Positions 21,289 through 34,500 of a stretch of DNA of 64,000 nt are shown here, piece by piece (position 1 is the stretch's first letter; each line of letters starts with the position of its first letter). Location: contig OZ020487.1 in the NCBI GenBank assembly GCA_963971405.1, positions 38,475,039 to 38,539,038 of the forward strand, written 5' to 3'. The notes under the pieces are model-generated. The model was not told the DNA's origin. It did no database searches and saw only the letters and a program-made list of their open reading frames with translations. Origin of the DNA: Psococerastis gibbosa (Eukaryota; Arthropoda; Insecta; Psocodea; Psocidae). The translations under genes and the position numbers were made by a program.

Positions 21289-21323
21289 GACTGAGCTATT
21301 ATAAAATTACACGCAGGTTTATA
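21289..21323 (-). promoter_or_regulatory. TATA box plus TCAGT initiator of protease homologue A
   Basis: TATAAA at 21318-21323 and the arthropod-type initiator TCAGTC at 21289-21294, with the putative +1 A at 21292, 31 bp from the TATA box. This gives a 35-base 5' UTR before the ATG at 21257. Confidence 0.7.
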
Positions 21324-21659
21324 TTAAATTTATCAAATAGTACTTCATTCATTATGGCCTTTTATTGGGTATGTTGAGTGCCTTTTGTGCAATAGTATTG
21401 AATCATGAAGGTCTACTTTTCTTATTTTTATTAATTGCCTGCACTATGTTTAAGTTCTCGACCAAATCGCATCATTAACGTTCTCAATAAGTGCCAATTA
21501 ATTTTCCGTTAAACGTTTTTCCCCCCATACTATAATTGGACTTAAAATACAAGCCGCACTTTCAGGTAATATAATTTTACTTACAGCCTAATTAATAGTC
21601 TTAACTCGTGGGTGGTTTGGGTTTACTGGATCTCATTATTATTATTTTAAAGGGAGTTT

Positions 21660-21825
21660 TATGAACGTTGGTCTATTGTCAATTCATCCGATTGTCAATG
21701 TATCCGATTGACCTTTTCAGTCGCCTCTGTAGGTTATTACCCGTGATGAGTACGACACGTCTCCGATTGCATGGCGTGTAAAGGCGTGTTTGTATGCAAT
21801 TAATATTTTTTTTACAAAAACCAAA
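21660..21825 (-). repeat. SINE S1, rearranged
   Basis: Central segment CGACACGTCTCCGAT reversed, but TTTGTATGCAATTAAT follows in the opposite sense, so the copy is rearranged. Confidence 0.6.
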
Positions 21826-21879
21826 AATCTACATAATAATCTCCTTAAAACAAACATTTCATCAATTTTTACGGAGATT

Positions 21880-22790
21880 CATCTACCTATTGAGATGGCG
21901 ACCAATGTTCGACTTTCGGAAAATTTCTTCACAACTTTTCATTTCATGACTCCCTGAGCCTAAAACCACCCTCCGTTCAAAATGTTATATATATATACTG
22001 TATATGTATATCGATTTTAGGAAACACTCTAACTTCCGTAAATATTATCCGATTTGGATGAAACTTGGCACAAAAATTGATCATACTAATGCCTTGATCG
22101 AGTTCGTTGACCAGCTAGATCCGCTATTTAGTTATAAGATGGCAGCCGATTGAAAACTTATGTAATTCATATCTCAGTCAATATTCGTCGCAGAGGAATG
22201 AATTAAAATCTGACTGAAAGATCGTATTATTATCTACGATAATGGTAATCTACACTTTTTACGACAAATTAACGATTTCAAGATGACGTCCAGTCAAAGT
22301 AAAAATAATTTAATAAGTAAAAATTCATAGTCGTCATAGTTTGGAACACAAGAGTGTCTTGTGTGTTGATGTTGTGATCGGGAAAATAATGAAGTTTTTG
22401 TTATTTTCTATTACACATAGCGTCAGGGGCGTAAAGTTGGGCGGGGGGGGGGGGGGGCACGGTCCAACTTGCCCCAGCTCCTTTTGGCTTTACCCCCCCC
22501 CCCCAGCTTCGAGCATTGTAAGACGTGGTTCTTACTTCATAGTCCCCTTTGCAGCAATATGAATATAAGCATTCTTTTTTTAGCTTTGTAAAATCTACAG
22601 CTATACTTTACAACTATTAAAAAATGCGTAAAACTCTACAATTTTTCTATTAAATTATCAATATTTTCTTCAATCCTGCCTGATGACGTCATAAGGTCTA
22701 CTTAGTTTTGCCCCCGCCATCATTCTAAAACTTTACGCCTCTGCGTAGCGTAGAGGAAAAGCAGGGTCTGCGGAATCTCCCTACACCTGA
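21880..22790 (+). repeat. 550-bp dispersed repeat, copy 2, interrupted by a hAT MITE
   Basis: Diverged copy of 19555-20110 with a (TA)n expansion near 21985 and the MITE at 22424-22743. Confidence 0.75.
22424..22743. mobile_element. hAT MITE, CAGGGGCGTAAAGTT family
   Basis: 320 bp related to 19272-19539; flanks CATAGCGT and CGTAGCGT (7 of 8). It sits in one copy of a diverged 550-bp repeat whose other copy (19555-20110) lacks it. Confidence 0.9.
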
Positions 22791-22840
22791 TTTTTTTGAT
22801 GCACAAATAACGGATTATTCACAGATGGAACAGCCGCCTC

Positions 22841-23117
22841 AAGGCGTGTATTCCACTTGTCATCTTTTCTTCATCTGTGCACTAAAAGATGATGAGATTT
22901 TTGTTTTAAGGAGACTACTATGCAGATACTTAACTTATCTCTATTATAAATTAAGTTATAATGTGGTAGAGACTTATTATTGAAGTCTACTACCATATTA
23001 TAACTTAATTTATAATAGATAAATTAAGTATCTACGTAATAGTCTCCATAAAACAAAAATTTCATCATCTTTTAGTGCACAGATGAAGAAAAGATGAAAA
23101 GTGGAATACACGCTTAA
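22841..23117. mobile_element. Fold-back MITE, GGCG-N3-ATTCCA group (F2)
   Basis: Ends AAGGCGTGTATTCCACTTGTC and its complement (one end decayed to CGCTT). Arms of about 130 bp. Confidence 0.82.
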
Positions 23118-25458
23118 GAGAGTTCCACAGACATTGCTGAAAAACTGAAGTACGACGCATATCCAAAAGAAAATAATGAGCAGTCACAAATTCGTAGAAG
23201 TTACCCTCATTATTTACCGTTCTTCTTCAAATGTGAGAGTTGTTAATAATAAATTGACTATAAGACAGCTAATCAATCCGTCAATTTCAAACTGTTCATT
23301 TATTTAGCGGTCAATGCTAATGGAATGCAAGCCCTCCGCTCCATATTGTACGCATCTATCTGGCAGCTCCGTATAAATGGCGCCATTGACAGCCAAGCCG
23401 ATCCATCAAGGCAATCCAAATTATTTTTTGGAACGCTCGTCATTGGAGACTAAGGGACTGAAATAGGGGAAAATTTTGCAATTCTCCGCCCGATTATTGT
23501 ACTGGGAAATTAATTCCTTTTACCACTTTAACACGTTACGCAACTTGTTAACAACGTTACGTAATGTATATTTTACAAGTGCCTACATGGCTACAAACTG
23601 TACTAAATTTTAATGCTTGGAGATAAATATAATTTGGCTACCTTAGGGCCCGTTTATAGCAGATGGTTGCGGGAGTGGCTCTGGCAAAAATAAACATAGG
23701 ATTTTTTTAAATTCCATTTGGTAAGAGACTTGTGCAAAACTGGTATCGGGAGCGCGCTGGACAACGAGGTTGCACAGGGACCGTCTAAAACAGCTTGCCC
23801 AACGTCCTACCACTTATGTTCGATACCATCCAGGAAATGTACCACCTCCGTCAGCACCTCTTTGTCCAAGTCCTGGAGCACATCCATTTACGTGAAAGGC
23901 GGCTACTTCCCCTGGTCCTGCAACCTGCTATTAAGCTCTGTCCTCTCCCGGCTGTAGAGGGGGCTCTCGAAGGTTATATTATGATCAGCATCCTGATCGA
24001 GGTGATAATAATACCGGGGTTAAATAAATACCCTAGGATTATAACTGTAAACAAACAAATTTTGAATAGCATTTTCCATTATAAAATTATCTTGTTTACA
24101 TTTTTATTACCAGGGGATTAAATAAATACCGGTATTATAATCGCCTCGATCAGGCTGCTGGAGTGCCTTCCTGGTCAGTTTACATTGGGTAAAGTGATAA
24201 GTGGTTCCTTCTTATAAACCTTGTCAAACTTATCTTAAAAAGAGACTACATTCGTTGTAAATAAACAAATAGATAGCTTTTCGTATGCTTATTTTACGCC
24301 AGACCTTGGAAGCCTATCAATCAAGGTGTCAGCTACTCATTCCGCCATTGGAAATTGAATATTTTTATAGAATTTCGGCACCTTCCCCCCCCCCTCTCTT
24401 GTATACCTTCCTAATAGGGGCAGTTACTACCCAGTGATAAAAAGAAAAATTCAGTTGAATTTGGAAAATGTAAATATGGCAATATAAACTTTTTCCCGAA
24501 ACTGTCGATTTTAAGTACATACCTAACCAGGAAGTATAGTAAAAAACTTGAAAATTGGCAGTGTTGTTACATTTGTACCATAGATATAAAAAAAATTGGT
24601 TTTATTAGCTTCATGATTGTTATATATTATTATTTTATTGTATTTTGCTATTTTACCGGATCATAATCTAGTACCCCTCATTCCTAATTTTACATTTTAA
24701 CTTTTTCTCACCATACTACAGGGTATAAATTATTGGTAAAATTGGCTACATAAGGTTAAATAAGTTATATTTCTGTACATATGACTACTATTGTTTGTAT
24801 AAATATACAAGAATCGTTCACGCTAACGCAATATCATCAATGATCGGTCTGTGTCTGTATTACACAGTAGATGATCGATCCATACCGTTAATTCTTTCCA
24901 AATGCAATAGTGATAATTTATATGAGATATGTAGTCGCCTCCAAATGTAGTAGCAATCAATACAATGAGCTAATATAGCTTGTAGGCTTTTTCCATTATT
25001 CTCACTTGCAAGTTTGACGTCTGTCTAGACGCAAAACATGGTTGTATTATTGATGAGCTCTGATCGAATCGGGGAGGGTTGCCAAGGGCTTAATGGGTGT
25101 TGGGAGGCTTTTTGGGGTCAATGAAAATTTTGCACTAGGGGGCCCCCACGGGGGTTACTTCGAGATAAGACTAAAATTGTTAACTGATGGAGAAAATCAT
25201 AAAAACATTGTGCTATAGGCTAGTTGTAGCCTGCCTATATGAAAATGAAAATGTGATTACCGATTACCGACATTTTTATTTTCAAATTACGTTAACTATA
25301 CGCCGCCTGACTCAGACCACATTTAGTCTCGGTAGCTGAGTACAAGATGATCCCACCGGTCTCGTCTTGGTATCGGAATTCGGATGAACGCTAGGCTGAA
25401 GTAGCAACTTCTACTAAAATTTGACTGCTTGACACGTGACATTTTTTTCTTTTTTCAG
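23118..25458. other. Upstream RSPH3 region
   Basis: Apart from the MITE at 23986-24170 no repeat is clear. The first RSPH3 exon(s) should lie here or further left; none could be identified. A 29-codon frame at 23374 has no donor. Confidence 0.45.
23986..24170. mobile_element. Palindromic MITE, CAGCCTGATCGAGG family
   Basis: Ends CCTGATCGAGGTGATAATAATACC and its complement; the same family occurs at 43437-43596 and, inverted, at 51530-51704. Confidence 0.85.
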
Positions 25459-25546
25459 AGATGGTGCTGCACCTTACGGTAACCTTATGTACGACCGACG
25501 GGTCGTCCGAGGCAGCACCTATGGCTCTCACCCTACTCCGCTTGGT
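25459..25546 (+). CDS. RSPH3: RSPH3 exon with YGNLMYDRRVVRG signature
   Basis: Acceptor TTTTTTCAG, donor GGT|GTAAGT; 88 bases, one base plus 29 codons, leaving in phase 0. The motif YGNLMYDRRVVRGSTY is nearly the vertebrate YGNIMYDRRVIRGNTY. Confidence 0.9.
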
Positions 25547-28500
25547 GTAAGTATACCAAAATACCAAACGTAAGCGTCTTGCTTTAAGTTCATTCTTAAT
25601 TAGGAATGGTCCGGCTCAGGTTCGAATAAAGTCTCTTCATCAGTCTATGAGAGTTAAAGCAGATGTGTCGACGGTACTGTTCTACGGAGTGTCCGGGGTT
25701 TGGATCCTGACGCCACGTGCGGTACTGTAGCCAGAAAATTGGGAGGTACGGGCTTCCCGGTAAAATTGTAATGTTTTTATCATGGCAAAATTTGTTACTT
25801 TGCATTTAATTATTGTAGACTATTTAATTCGTATTTAACTATGCATTATACGATTATGTAGTGTGACTTGAGTAGGGTGTAATTTAGCAATTTGAAAATT
25901 TATTTTATTACCTATTGGCCCTGATTATACACTCAAATATTAATTTGGTCAAATACATACTAGGACTGTTCATTTTTTTTATAGGATTTAAATCGGAATT
26001 TTGGTATTAAACTTTCCAATTTTTCATAGACCGATATATTTTATTAGATCGAATATTGGAACAATATTGGAGTGGGTAATCAGGGTCAGGGAGAACGTAT
26101 TTAGTACAGAACCATTATTATTTTCGCAATTACCTAGTCTCTATGTTCTTGAACTGGCGTTTTCCGTACTGTCGTCAAATAAACCAACTAATTGACTTGA
26201 ATTGAGTATATTATAAAAATTCCACTTTTATATTACATGGACAGAGATTATTCGGTGTGCCTTTTTTTGGTTTTTACTTATTCGTGGCACACTGTACCTC
26301 CAATCGTATTTCAGCTGGTGCTATCTTCAAATCTCGTTCCACAGACTTCAAATTTTTGTCTCTAATTTTACAAGGATCTGGCTTTTTTTTTCCAATCTTG
26401 CTGGAATATCCGTATTTTATTTATGAATAGAGAATGGCTTAAGGGATTTTCCAACAAAACACTTTTGTTACAGTATTACTAAATTGCTTAGAAGCGTTGG
26501 AGGTTTATATGAAAATAAAAATTTCTAGTGCTGTTCGCACATTTGCTTTAAAATTAATACCAAAGGCAGTTCAAAAGCATATAATGGCGAAACTAGGCAT
26601 ACCTGTAGGTAGATTATAGGTATAGTAATAAGAACGGTAGGTAATTGATGCAATATCACGCACACGTGTGAAATATTTGTCACGTTTTTTTGTGTGGCAG
26701 CTGCCAAAATGGAACCCAAATTTCACCAACGCCAAATCATTACTACAGGGCAAAAATCAGGTCAGTGCATCCCATCAGCACCAATGCACTTCACATCATG
26801 CATAGTCTTAAAAAAAACAGAGTAGATATATTTTGCCCAAACTTCCACCACTGTGCCACCACAACTCTCTGTCATAGCTATAGGTAGGTACTAACGCCAT
26901 TGATAATCAAACAAAAATTCAGGCCCATAAGAAAGGGGGGGGGGGGGGGGCTGCAACCATCACCCCGAAATTGTTTGGATTTACCTATAGCATTGGAAAT
27001 TCCAAGCGTGCAACATTTCACTACATACCATAGCATCGCAGCCCCCCCCCCCCCACCAAATAAAATCGCACCATTATCGCTTGTAGTCGGTGTAGGTTGA
27101 CACCGAGGACGTATACCAGTTTGTCAATGGCCAAGAAATCATACTGAAACAATACAAATAATGTCCAAAATAAATGGGGTCGTTGGCATTGGACAAGGTA
27201 CCTATGGGCATATAAGTAGGCCGTAAAAAGTTCTTCAAAATAAAATAAAAAATACTCAAATACTATCCTCATAAGCCTGTCTTAGGCGCCCATTCCACTG
27301 ACAGGCTAGGGCTATTTACAAAAACTGTGACATGGTAGCAGACATTCAAGACTTAGGTGACGTTTCCACCGACCTCGCATTGCAGAATTGACGGAAATGT
27401 TTATTTTCCTCTATGCCATAGTTAAAATTGATCAATGATCATACAGTATAATCACAAACAAACAAACTTTGTAAATAGCCCTAGCCGGTCGGTGGAATGG
27501 GCGCCTTACTAATACAGTGCATGACACCACCTTTGCACATCGGTCTCTAAAAAATGCAGATACAAACAAATTACAGGTACTCATGACACAGACAGAGGTC
27601 AATAACCCTTTATAGACAAATTATGGCATGATGCATTATGAAAGCCTCCCATGCCATGGTAAAAATGCGAAAATAGCGGTGGAATCAATAACGACAAACT
27701 ATTACATTCTGTAAAAGTGATATAGTGAAAACGAAATCCAGATAATTTATCCAAATAACACACCCGGATGCTATATTGTTGTGTTAATAACTTGATTGCA
27801 TGCTAGACCTTTGCAATATCACTTAATCATCACAATCTCGGGGGCAGGGAAGTAGTTAATGGTTTTTTATTTTGTTCACTTAGTCTGTATAAATATTCGT
27901 ATTATAGGTGTGGGATGGTGCACTTTAATGAACAAATGAATGGCTTCTGACTATTAATTTAGCATTTACTGTATGTATACACACTAAAACAAATATGAAT
28001 TAAGCAGGTTATTGGTAACTGACGAGTAATAAGAAATATTGTTTGTTTGTTTACCAACGCCTGCTTTCAGCATTTCTGCTTTAAGCAACCCTGTCAGCCT
28101 GCCGTGGGGAGTGAGCCTGTTTATTAACTTGAGGCGTTGTAAGGGCAGACTCGCTCACCTCAGGGGAAAAGGGGAGTTGACTGACAGGGTAGACCTCCTC
28201 ATTATAGTGGATTCCGAACCACTTGAGGAACATACGTAAAGTCACACGATTAAATCGGAGGTGGCCAGGACTCGACGTAGACTGACTGGTATAGTCTCAG
28301 CGCGTTATCATGTCCCACCATGTTCCCTTGCCGACGCTGTGCACACTACCAAGTTTGCCACAGTTTGAAACACGCTCTGCTCTCATGGATTCAACTTGGT
28401 AAGGCTGTTGGCAAGCTAAAAAATATGGCACTACTTTCTAGCAGAGGACACGCGTTATGGCTATAAATACTTAGCTTAATTGATTTTACTCCAGTTTTGA

Positions 28501-31500
28501 CAACAGAATAGCCTATTGCGCTTCCAATTAAATAAGAATGAACCATTTCACCCACCCGGCATTACTCGATTATTGTTCCCAAGCACGATCGCTTGAATAG
28601 TAATACTTGCATGCATTTGAAGATGGCGGTGCTCTGTAGTCTTTCCATCCGAGACTTTTCAAGCGATCGAGAACGGTACCATAAAAATATAGCAACCCTC
28701 TCGAGCACCTTAAAGCGGTGGAAATTATTGTTCAAAATAAAGGTCAATTGCTACATCACAGCACTGCGACTCCGCGATGACCATTACAGCCAAAAAATTT
28801 CAACAATGAATTATTGATGATAATTTCGAAATGCTTAAAAATTCTTATTGTAACTAAGTTAATAACTTAAGTATCGCTGAACTGAACAACAGAACATTTT
28901 GATGAATTTCATCATAAAAATACAACAACAAAAATAGTGTATAAGATAGCCCTTACTTAATTGGCACACAGCACGGTCTTATACTATAGTTTATAATTAA
29001 AGAATACGTTGTTTATTTATTCTGTACCTTTCAAACATGCCCTATTTCTATAATTTTTGTTATTCAATTTTTTAATTTTTCAAATAAAAGATTAATCGCA
29101 TACAAACAATTCAATGGATGCATCCGAATAACCCATTTGCAGTCACTTCTGTAAGTAATACCTGTGTTGAGCTACGAGTTCCGACTTGTCCCCGATCACA
29201 TGGAAACTCGCACAAGTACAAGCACGCTACTAACTATGCCACTGGCCGGGTTATACTAATAATTTTTGTTATTAATTAATTAATTTCTAAGATTGCCTGA
29301 GAACGCAGTGTGGGGTCACTACTGATTATACTCTTATATTTAAGAGAATGTGGCTCGTAGATATTGGTCACCTCTAGATTAATCGCTTTTTTTTAAATGA
29401 ACTACGTAATAAACAAAAAATAACAAAAACTTAGAGTTTTAGAAAAACTTGTTATAACAACCCGATTTAGTAAAACCCAAATAATCGTTAAGAAATTAAC
29501 TTTGTCTAAGAAACCCACTTGTGTTAGTATAAAACCCTTTTTTTCTAAAACTAAAAGTTTTTGTTATTTTTTGTTTATTAAAATGAAATACCACGAAGTC
29601 ACGAGTAATCTAATTATTTATGAACTACGTAAGTTATAAAAATTTAGTCGCCGAAGTTGTAGAGGAGTTCTTCATGCACAATATCACAGGTTATTTTTGT
29701 TTTTGGTGTTGTAATTATTCAGAGAACTTAGACTATTATTTTTCTAATGACTTTTTATTGACCCAAGCCTACTTATACTTGGTCCCTTGTCCAATACCAA
29801 CGACCCCATGGATTTCGGACATTATTTGTATTTTTTCCGTACGAATTTCGGCTATTAGCAAATTGATATATTATTTATATGTCAACCTACACCGGCTACA
29901 AGCGATAATGGTCAAGGTGAGACAAGCTTACCATTGACGCAATTATACAGGCAAAAGCATGACTTAACCAAGTAGAGATCCGAGTCTTCAGTGAACTTAA
30001 CGAAGGACTAAACTTGTGTATATGATCATGTAATAACACAATATCATATACGATATTGTGTACGAAATAGTCCACAGCAACTTCCATAGACCAAATCTTT
30101 AAAGCTTACGTATTAAATATAAAAATTGAAACATACTGATTTTTGCACGATCAAGCATGAATATCTACATTCCCTATCCTCTTAATTTAAATTAAGTCAC
30201 ATGGGCGTCGCACATAAACATGTTAAATCTAGGCATAAATATTCATACGTTTACATTCTACAGCCCCTATGATGGGTAAGAATGGCAACTAAAAATCGTG
30301 AAGATTTATCGCATCAGGTTACATGCTAAATTGTGCTTGTTAAAATATTTAAGTACCAATTTTATATATTATCACGGCACGCAAAGTGTTGCTTGCACTA
30401 GCTTACCAGTACTGCATAGCAGCCGCGTTACTCTTTAAAGCCCCACTGCACGCACAGCTTGAAAAAACAAGCCCCTAGATACCAAAACGTGACAACATTT
30501 CAGCAAATACGTATCTTTCTTGATTTCGGGTTAGCCAACAAGACGCAGTGTCCTTGGCCTGGTTACGGCTTCTTCTTGACCTTCTTGCTGGACTACGTCA
30601 TTTAAATTTAAATTCTATACTGGAAATTATTGGCATTTTCCCCGCCAAGCTGCCTATTTTGAATTTTTAAACGACATTTCCCTCCTAGCTTCTAGTTAGT
30701 GAAAGCTTAATAATGGGCAAGCTTGGTATGGTTGATATATTTAATTCGTGAAAAAGTATTAAAATATTGTATTGGAGTTTCAATTAAATGAAACTTCACT
30801 TAAATGACAAAGTGACTGTTGAAGGCAAAGGTGAAGAACGCATCAAAATTCTAAATTTACAATAAATGTACATTATTTTGTTCAGCAGGGTACGGTAATC
30901 TTTATGAAATCGTACATAGAGTAAATAGAAGAAAGAATAATTGTCATAATAAAGCAATTAACCTGCTGTAGACAGGATTTTTTTCGGAGGGGGGGGGGCA
31001 ACTCAGATCCCATCTAGGGTAATTTTCAATAAGAATTCAAAGTATCTAGTGTATTTTTTAGAAATTATGGTGTTACTCGCATACGAAAGAAAGAAAGAAA
31101 ATTGTCTTTATTTTTAAAATAGGCGAATTTTGGGCCTTCCGGCCCACTCTTACAACTAACCCATAATAGTTAAAATACAATTTAATTAATTAAATTAAAT
31201 GTAATTTAATTACAACGCAATCGTATCTGCAAATATCGGTATCAGAGAAACTGTTTGAAAAGAATAAGTAGGAAATACCGAGGTTTCAATAATTTTCATA
31301 CCAGTAAAGTTTAGAATTTACTGAGGAAGACTTATTCATGTTCCCAGTACTAGATTTGCTTGATTTTAAACTATTCATTTGGAGTGGGGCGACTCTATCC
31401 CAAAAAGCCTCCCACCCCCTGGCTACAGCCATGACCGTACTAACATATACTGTATGATAATCATAATAATATTTTAAATAATTTGATATTTTTAAAGAGC

Positions 31501-34500
31501 TAGCGCTTTTACAGCAGCTTGATTTTCATTTCATTATAGTCTTGAATACATAACAATAACAATACATACATAACATAACGTAATTTTTCTAAAATTTAAA
31601 ACTGAATTTTGTTGTAGTTATTTTAAAGGAAAAATTTATAGTAATTTAATTCCAGGATGAAAGTCAAGCCAGACAGAGAGAAGCAAGGCGTAGAGCACAG
31701 GCGAGGCGGAGGGCCAGAGGGTGCAGCTCAAAAATGCGCCAGGGAACGCCTCCCCCCGCGCCAGGACGGAAGCACGAGCCTGTGCAGACTGAAAGGTACC
31801 TGGAGGAGCTTTTGGATCGACCGTCGGAGGCTGAAGCTTCTTGTCAGACTGATTTGTTTTTGGGTGTCCCCCAGGAACCTCCGTACCTGAGTGGGATAGC
31901 TGGGGAAAATAAAGAGACTCAAATTTACCCAGGAGAGGTAAGCTAAATAACGAATTAACCTCTACTGTAGCCGCTACGAACGTGGCACCAAATGATATGT
32001 ACTGTGTACTGCGGAGTCAGGGACGGATCCAGCTCATTTTGGGGGAGGGGGGGGGGGGTAGTTGTTGTGGGAACATTTTCCATGATTCGTTTATTCCTCC
32101 GTCCGATAAGGCGACCAACAGTTGTTTGTCTTCTTGCGATTCCTATGTAACTTTCGTCGGCGGACCTCACCATCGCTTGAAAAGTTTCAGTAAGGAATGA
32201 TGGGACCCGGCTTTACGTATTTTTAACTCCTGAAAGCTTTCTTTATTGCCCAAATTTCCTTATTGACTTTGCAATAAGTAGGAAAGATTTGTTTGTTTTG
32301 CGACGCCTGCTTTCAGCATTGCTGCTTTAAGCAACCCAGGGATTGACCTTGTTTGTTAACATGAGGCACCCTAATTGCAGCCCCCTTCACCTCAGTGAGA
32401 AGAGAAGTTGACTGACCTCCTGCCTGATTATATTGGATTCCGAACCACTTGGGAACATAGTAACGTTATACGATCAAATCGGAGGTGACCAGGACTCGAC
32501 ACGCACTTAGACTAACCGGTATAGTCTCTTTATCATGTCCCATCATGTTCCCCTGCCAACACTGTGCACACTACCATATTGCTGCAGTTTCGAATAGACT
32601 CTGTTCCGGTAGATTCAACTTGGTATGGCCGTCGGGTAACAGTTTCCTCTAAAAGTAAATTGAGTAGCCTATACATACCTGTACTGTACAAAGCATATTT
32701 ATTTTATTTCAGCTATTCGACTTCGACTATGAAGCTGCCCCTTTAATAGAAAACATTGTTATCGAAGCTCTTGAAAAAGGACTCGTCGAAATATTAGAAG
32801 AAGAAGAACTATTAGATATACAGGCAAGTATTCCAAACGTTTTATGTTGCACTCGAAAAATCAATACCTAATTACTTTACTTCATCTATAATACCCACTC
32901 TCGGCGTTTATTTCAATTAAATTATTTATTACCAACACACAAAACTGCAAGTTATAGTAATTTACAACACCGACCGCAAGGCATTGGCCCGTGTGGGTGT
33001 AACGTTGGTTAGTTTGTTACCTATCTACCTGACAATTAATTATAAAAAAAGTACAAAGTAGTTAAAATGTTTGAAACCTGGTGCTTCGCCTGTCAGTAGA
33101 GTGATGTCAAGTCGTTTTTTGGGCTCTGGATCGATTGAATTGCTTGTAGGTGGGGGGGGGGGCATCAATGCGTCTACTGTGGCAGAGTGGGCATTGCTCA
33201 GAATCGGAACAGATGAGCCTAAAGGTCGTGGCAAAAACTTTAGCAGGCGTACCTACAAATTTCCATAGATTACAGCTCAAAGTTACCTTTTAGATAACCA
33301 TATGACAGAGGGAAAGCCTTCCCAACTGTATTTCCTTAATAGTTTTTGGTTTTTATTTCACTTTCCCAATTCAATGCGAACTTTTTTTTTAATAAATAGG
33401 ATTGGAGACTAGTGTAAAACGAATTCTCATTAATTTGTTACAGGTGCAACAACGACGTTTACAAGAAATTAGAGAGTTAGAAGAACTTCAGCAACAGCAT
33501 TTCGGAGTTGACTTCGACAAGGTATAATGAACCATTACATGAGTGAGAGGTCTAGAAGCAAAGCGGGCCAGTTCCAATTTTTTTCAGAAATTGAGTTATT
33601 GGTATCATTGGAATCCTTATGCCAAGGTCTACAAGTTGGTTGAAGTTTCAGTAGCAAAAAAGGGCCTTTATTGGTGATACAAGCGTGACAAAACTGGGTT
33701 GAGAAGCAAAATGTGCCAGTTCCAATAACATTTCGCCTCTTTTGAGGAGCAAAACCTGCCAGTTCCTCTCGGCCAATGGCCTATTTTCAAATTAATATTG
33801 AAAATGCCAATTTTTTCAAGGAAAGTCATTAGTCACGATTAAATTCAGCACAGTCTAGTGGGTAGCAAAAGGTTCCAGTTCCAGTTTTTTAGAAGCAAAA
33901 GGTTCCAAGTCCATTTTCAACATCGAATGACGTTGTAACTATGGCAACGGCAATGTTGATATTTAAGCATTCCTCTACATAATTTTTTGTCTTAATATTA
34001 GCGAAAGAACCAAGTTTCTAGGACCGTTTTTCACTAACCTACAGTTTTTGGGCTCTCCTGAAAAATTTACTCGAGTGGAACTTGCCCGCTTTGCTTCTAG
34101 ACCCCTCAGTTATAAGGCCTAAATCTGACATATTATACACCGCTCGATGTAATCCAGGCTGGAAAAGTCTTTAATTTTGAAGTAAACTTCAACTGAGACT
34201 CTCAGTTCTCACGCCGCAACTATGGAACCAAACAATGATCAGGCCTGAGAACATTCTTGAACATACAGAATTTGGTCGCAACAAATGCCCTATTTGTCTT
34301 GTTTCAGTCAAATAATCTATCAATTTCTGTAAATTTTTGTGAGCAAGTATTGAAAAAAAAAAGATATTGAAATAATTGTCTATTTTTTTAGGACCAGCCC
34401 ATCACCGGTCGTGCCGATATCCAAAAAATTCTTCTATCTGTAATAATGAAACTTCAAGCCGAAGGAATCACTGTAAACGACAGTGACTTGGAATGGTTGC

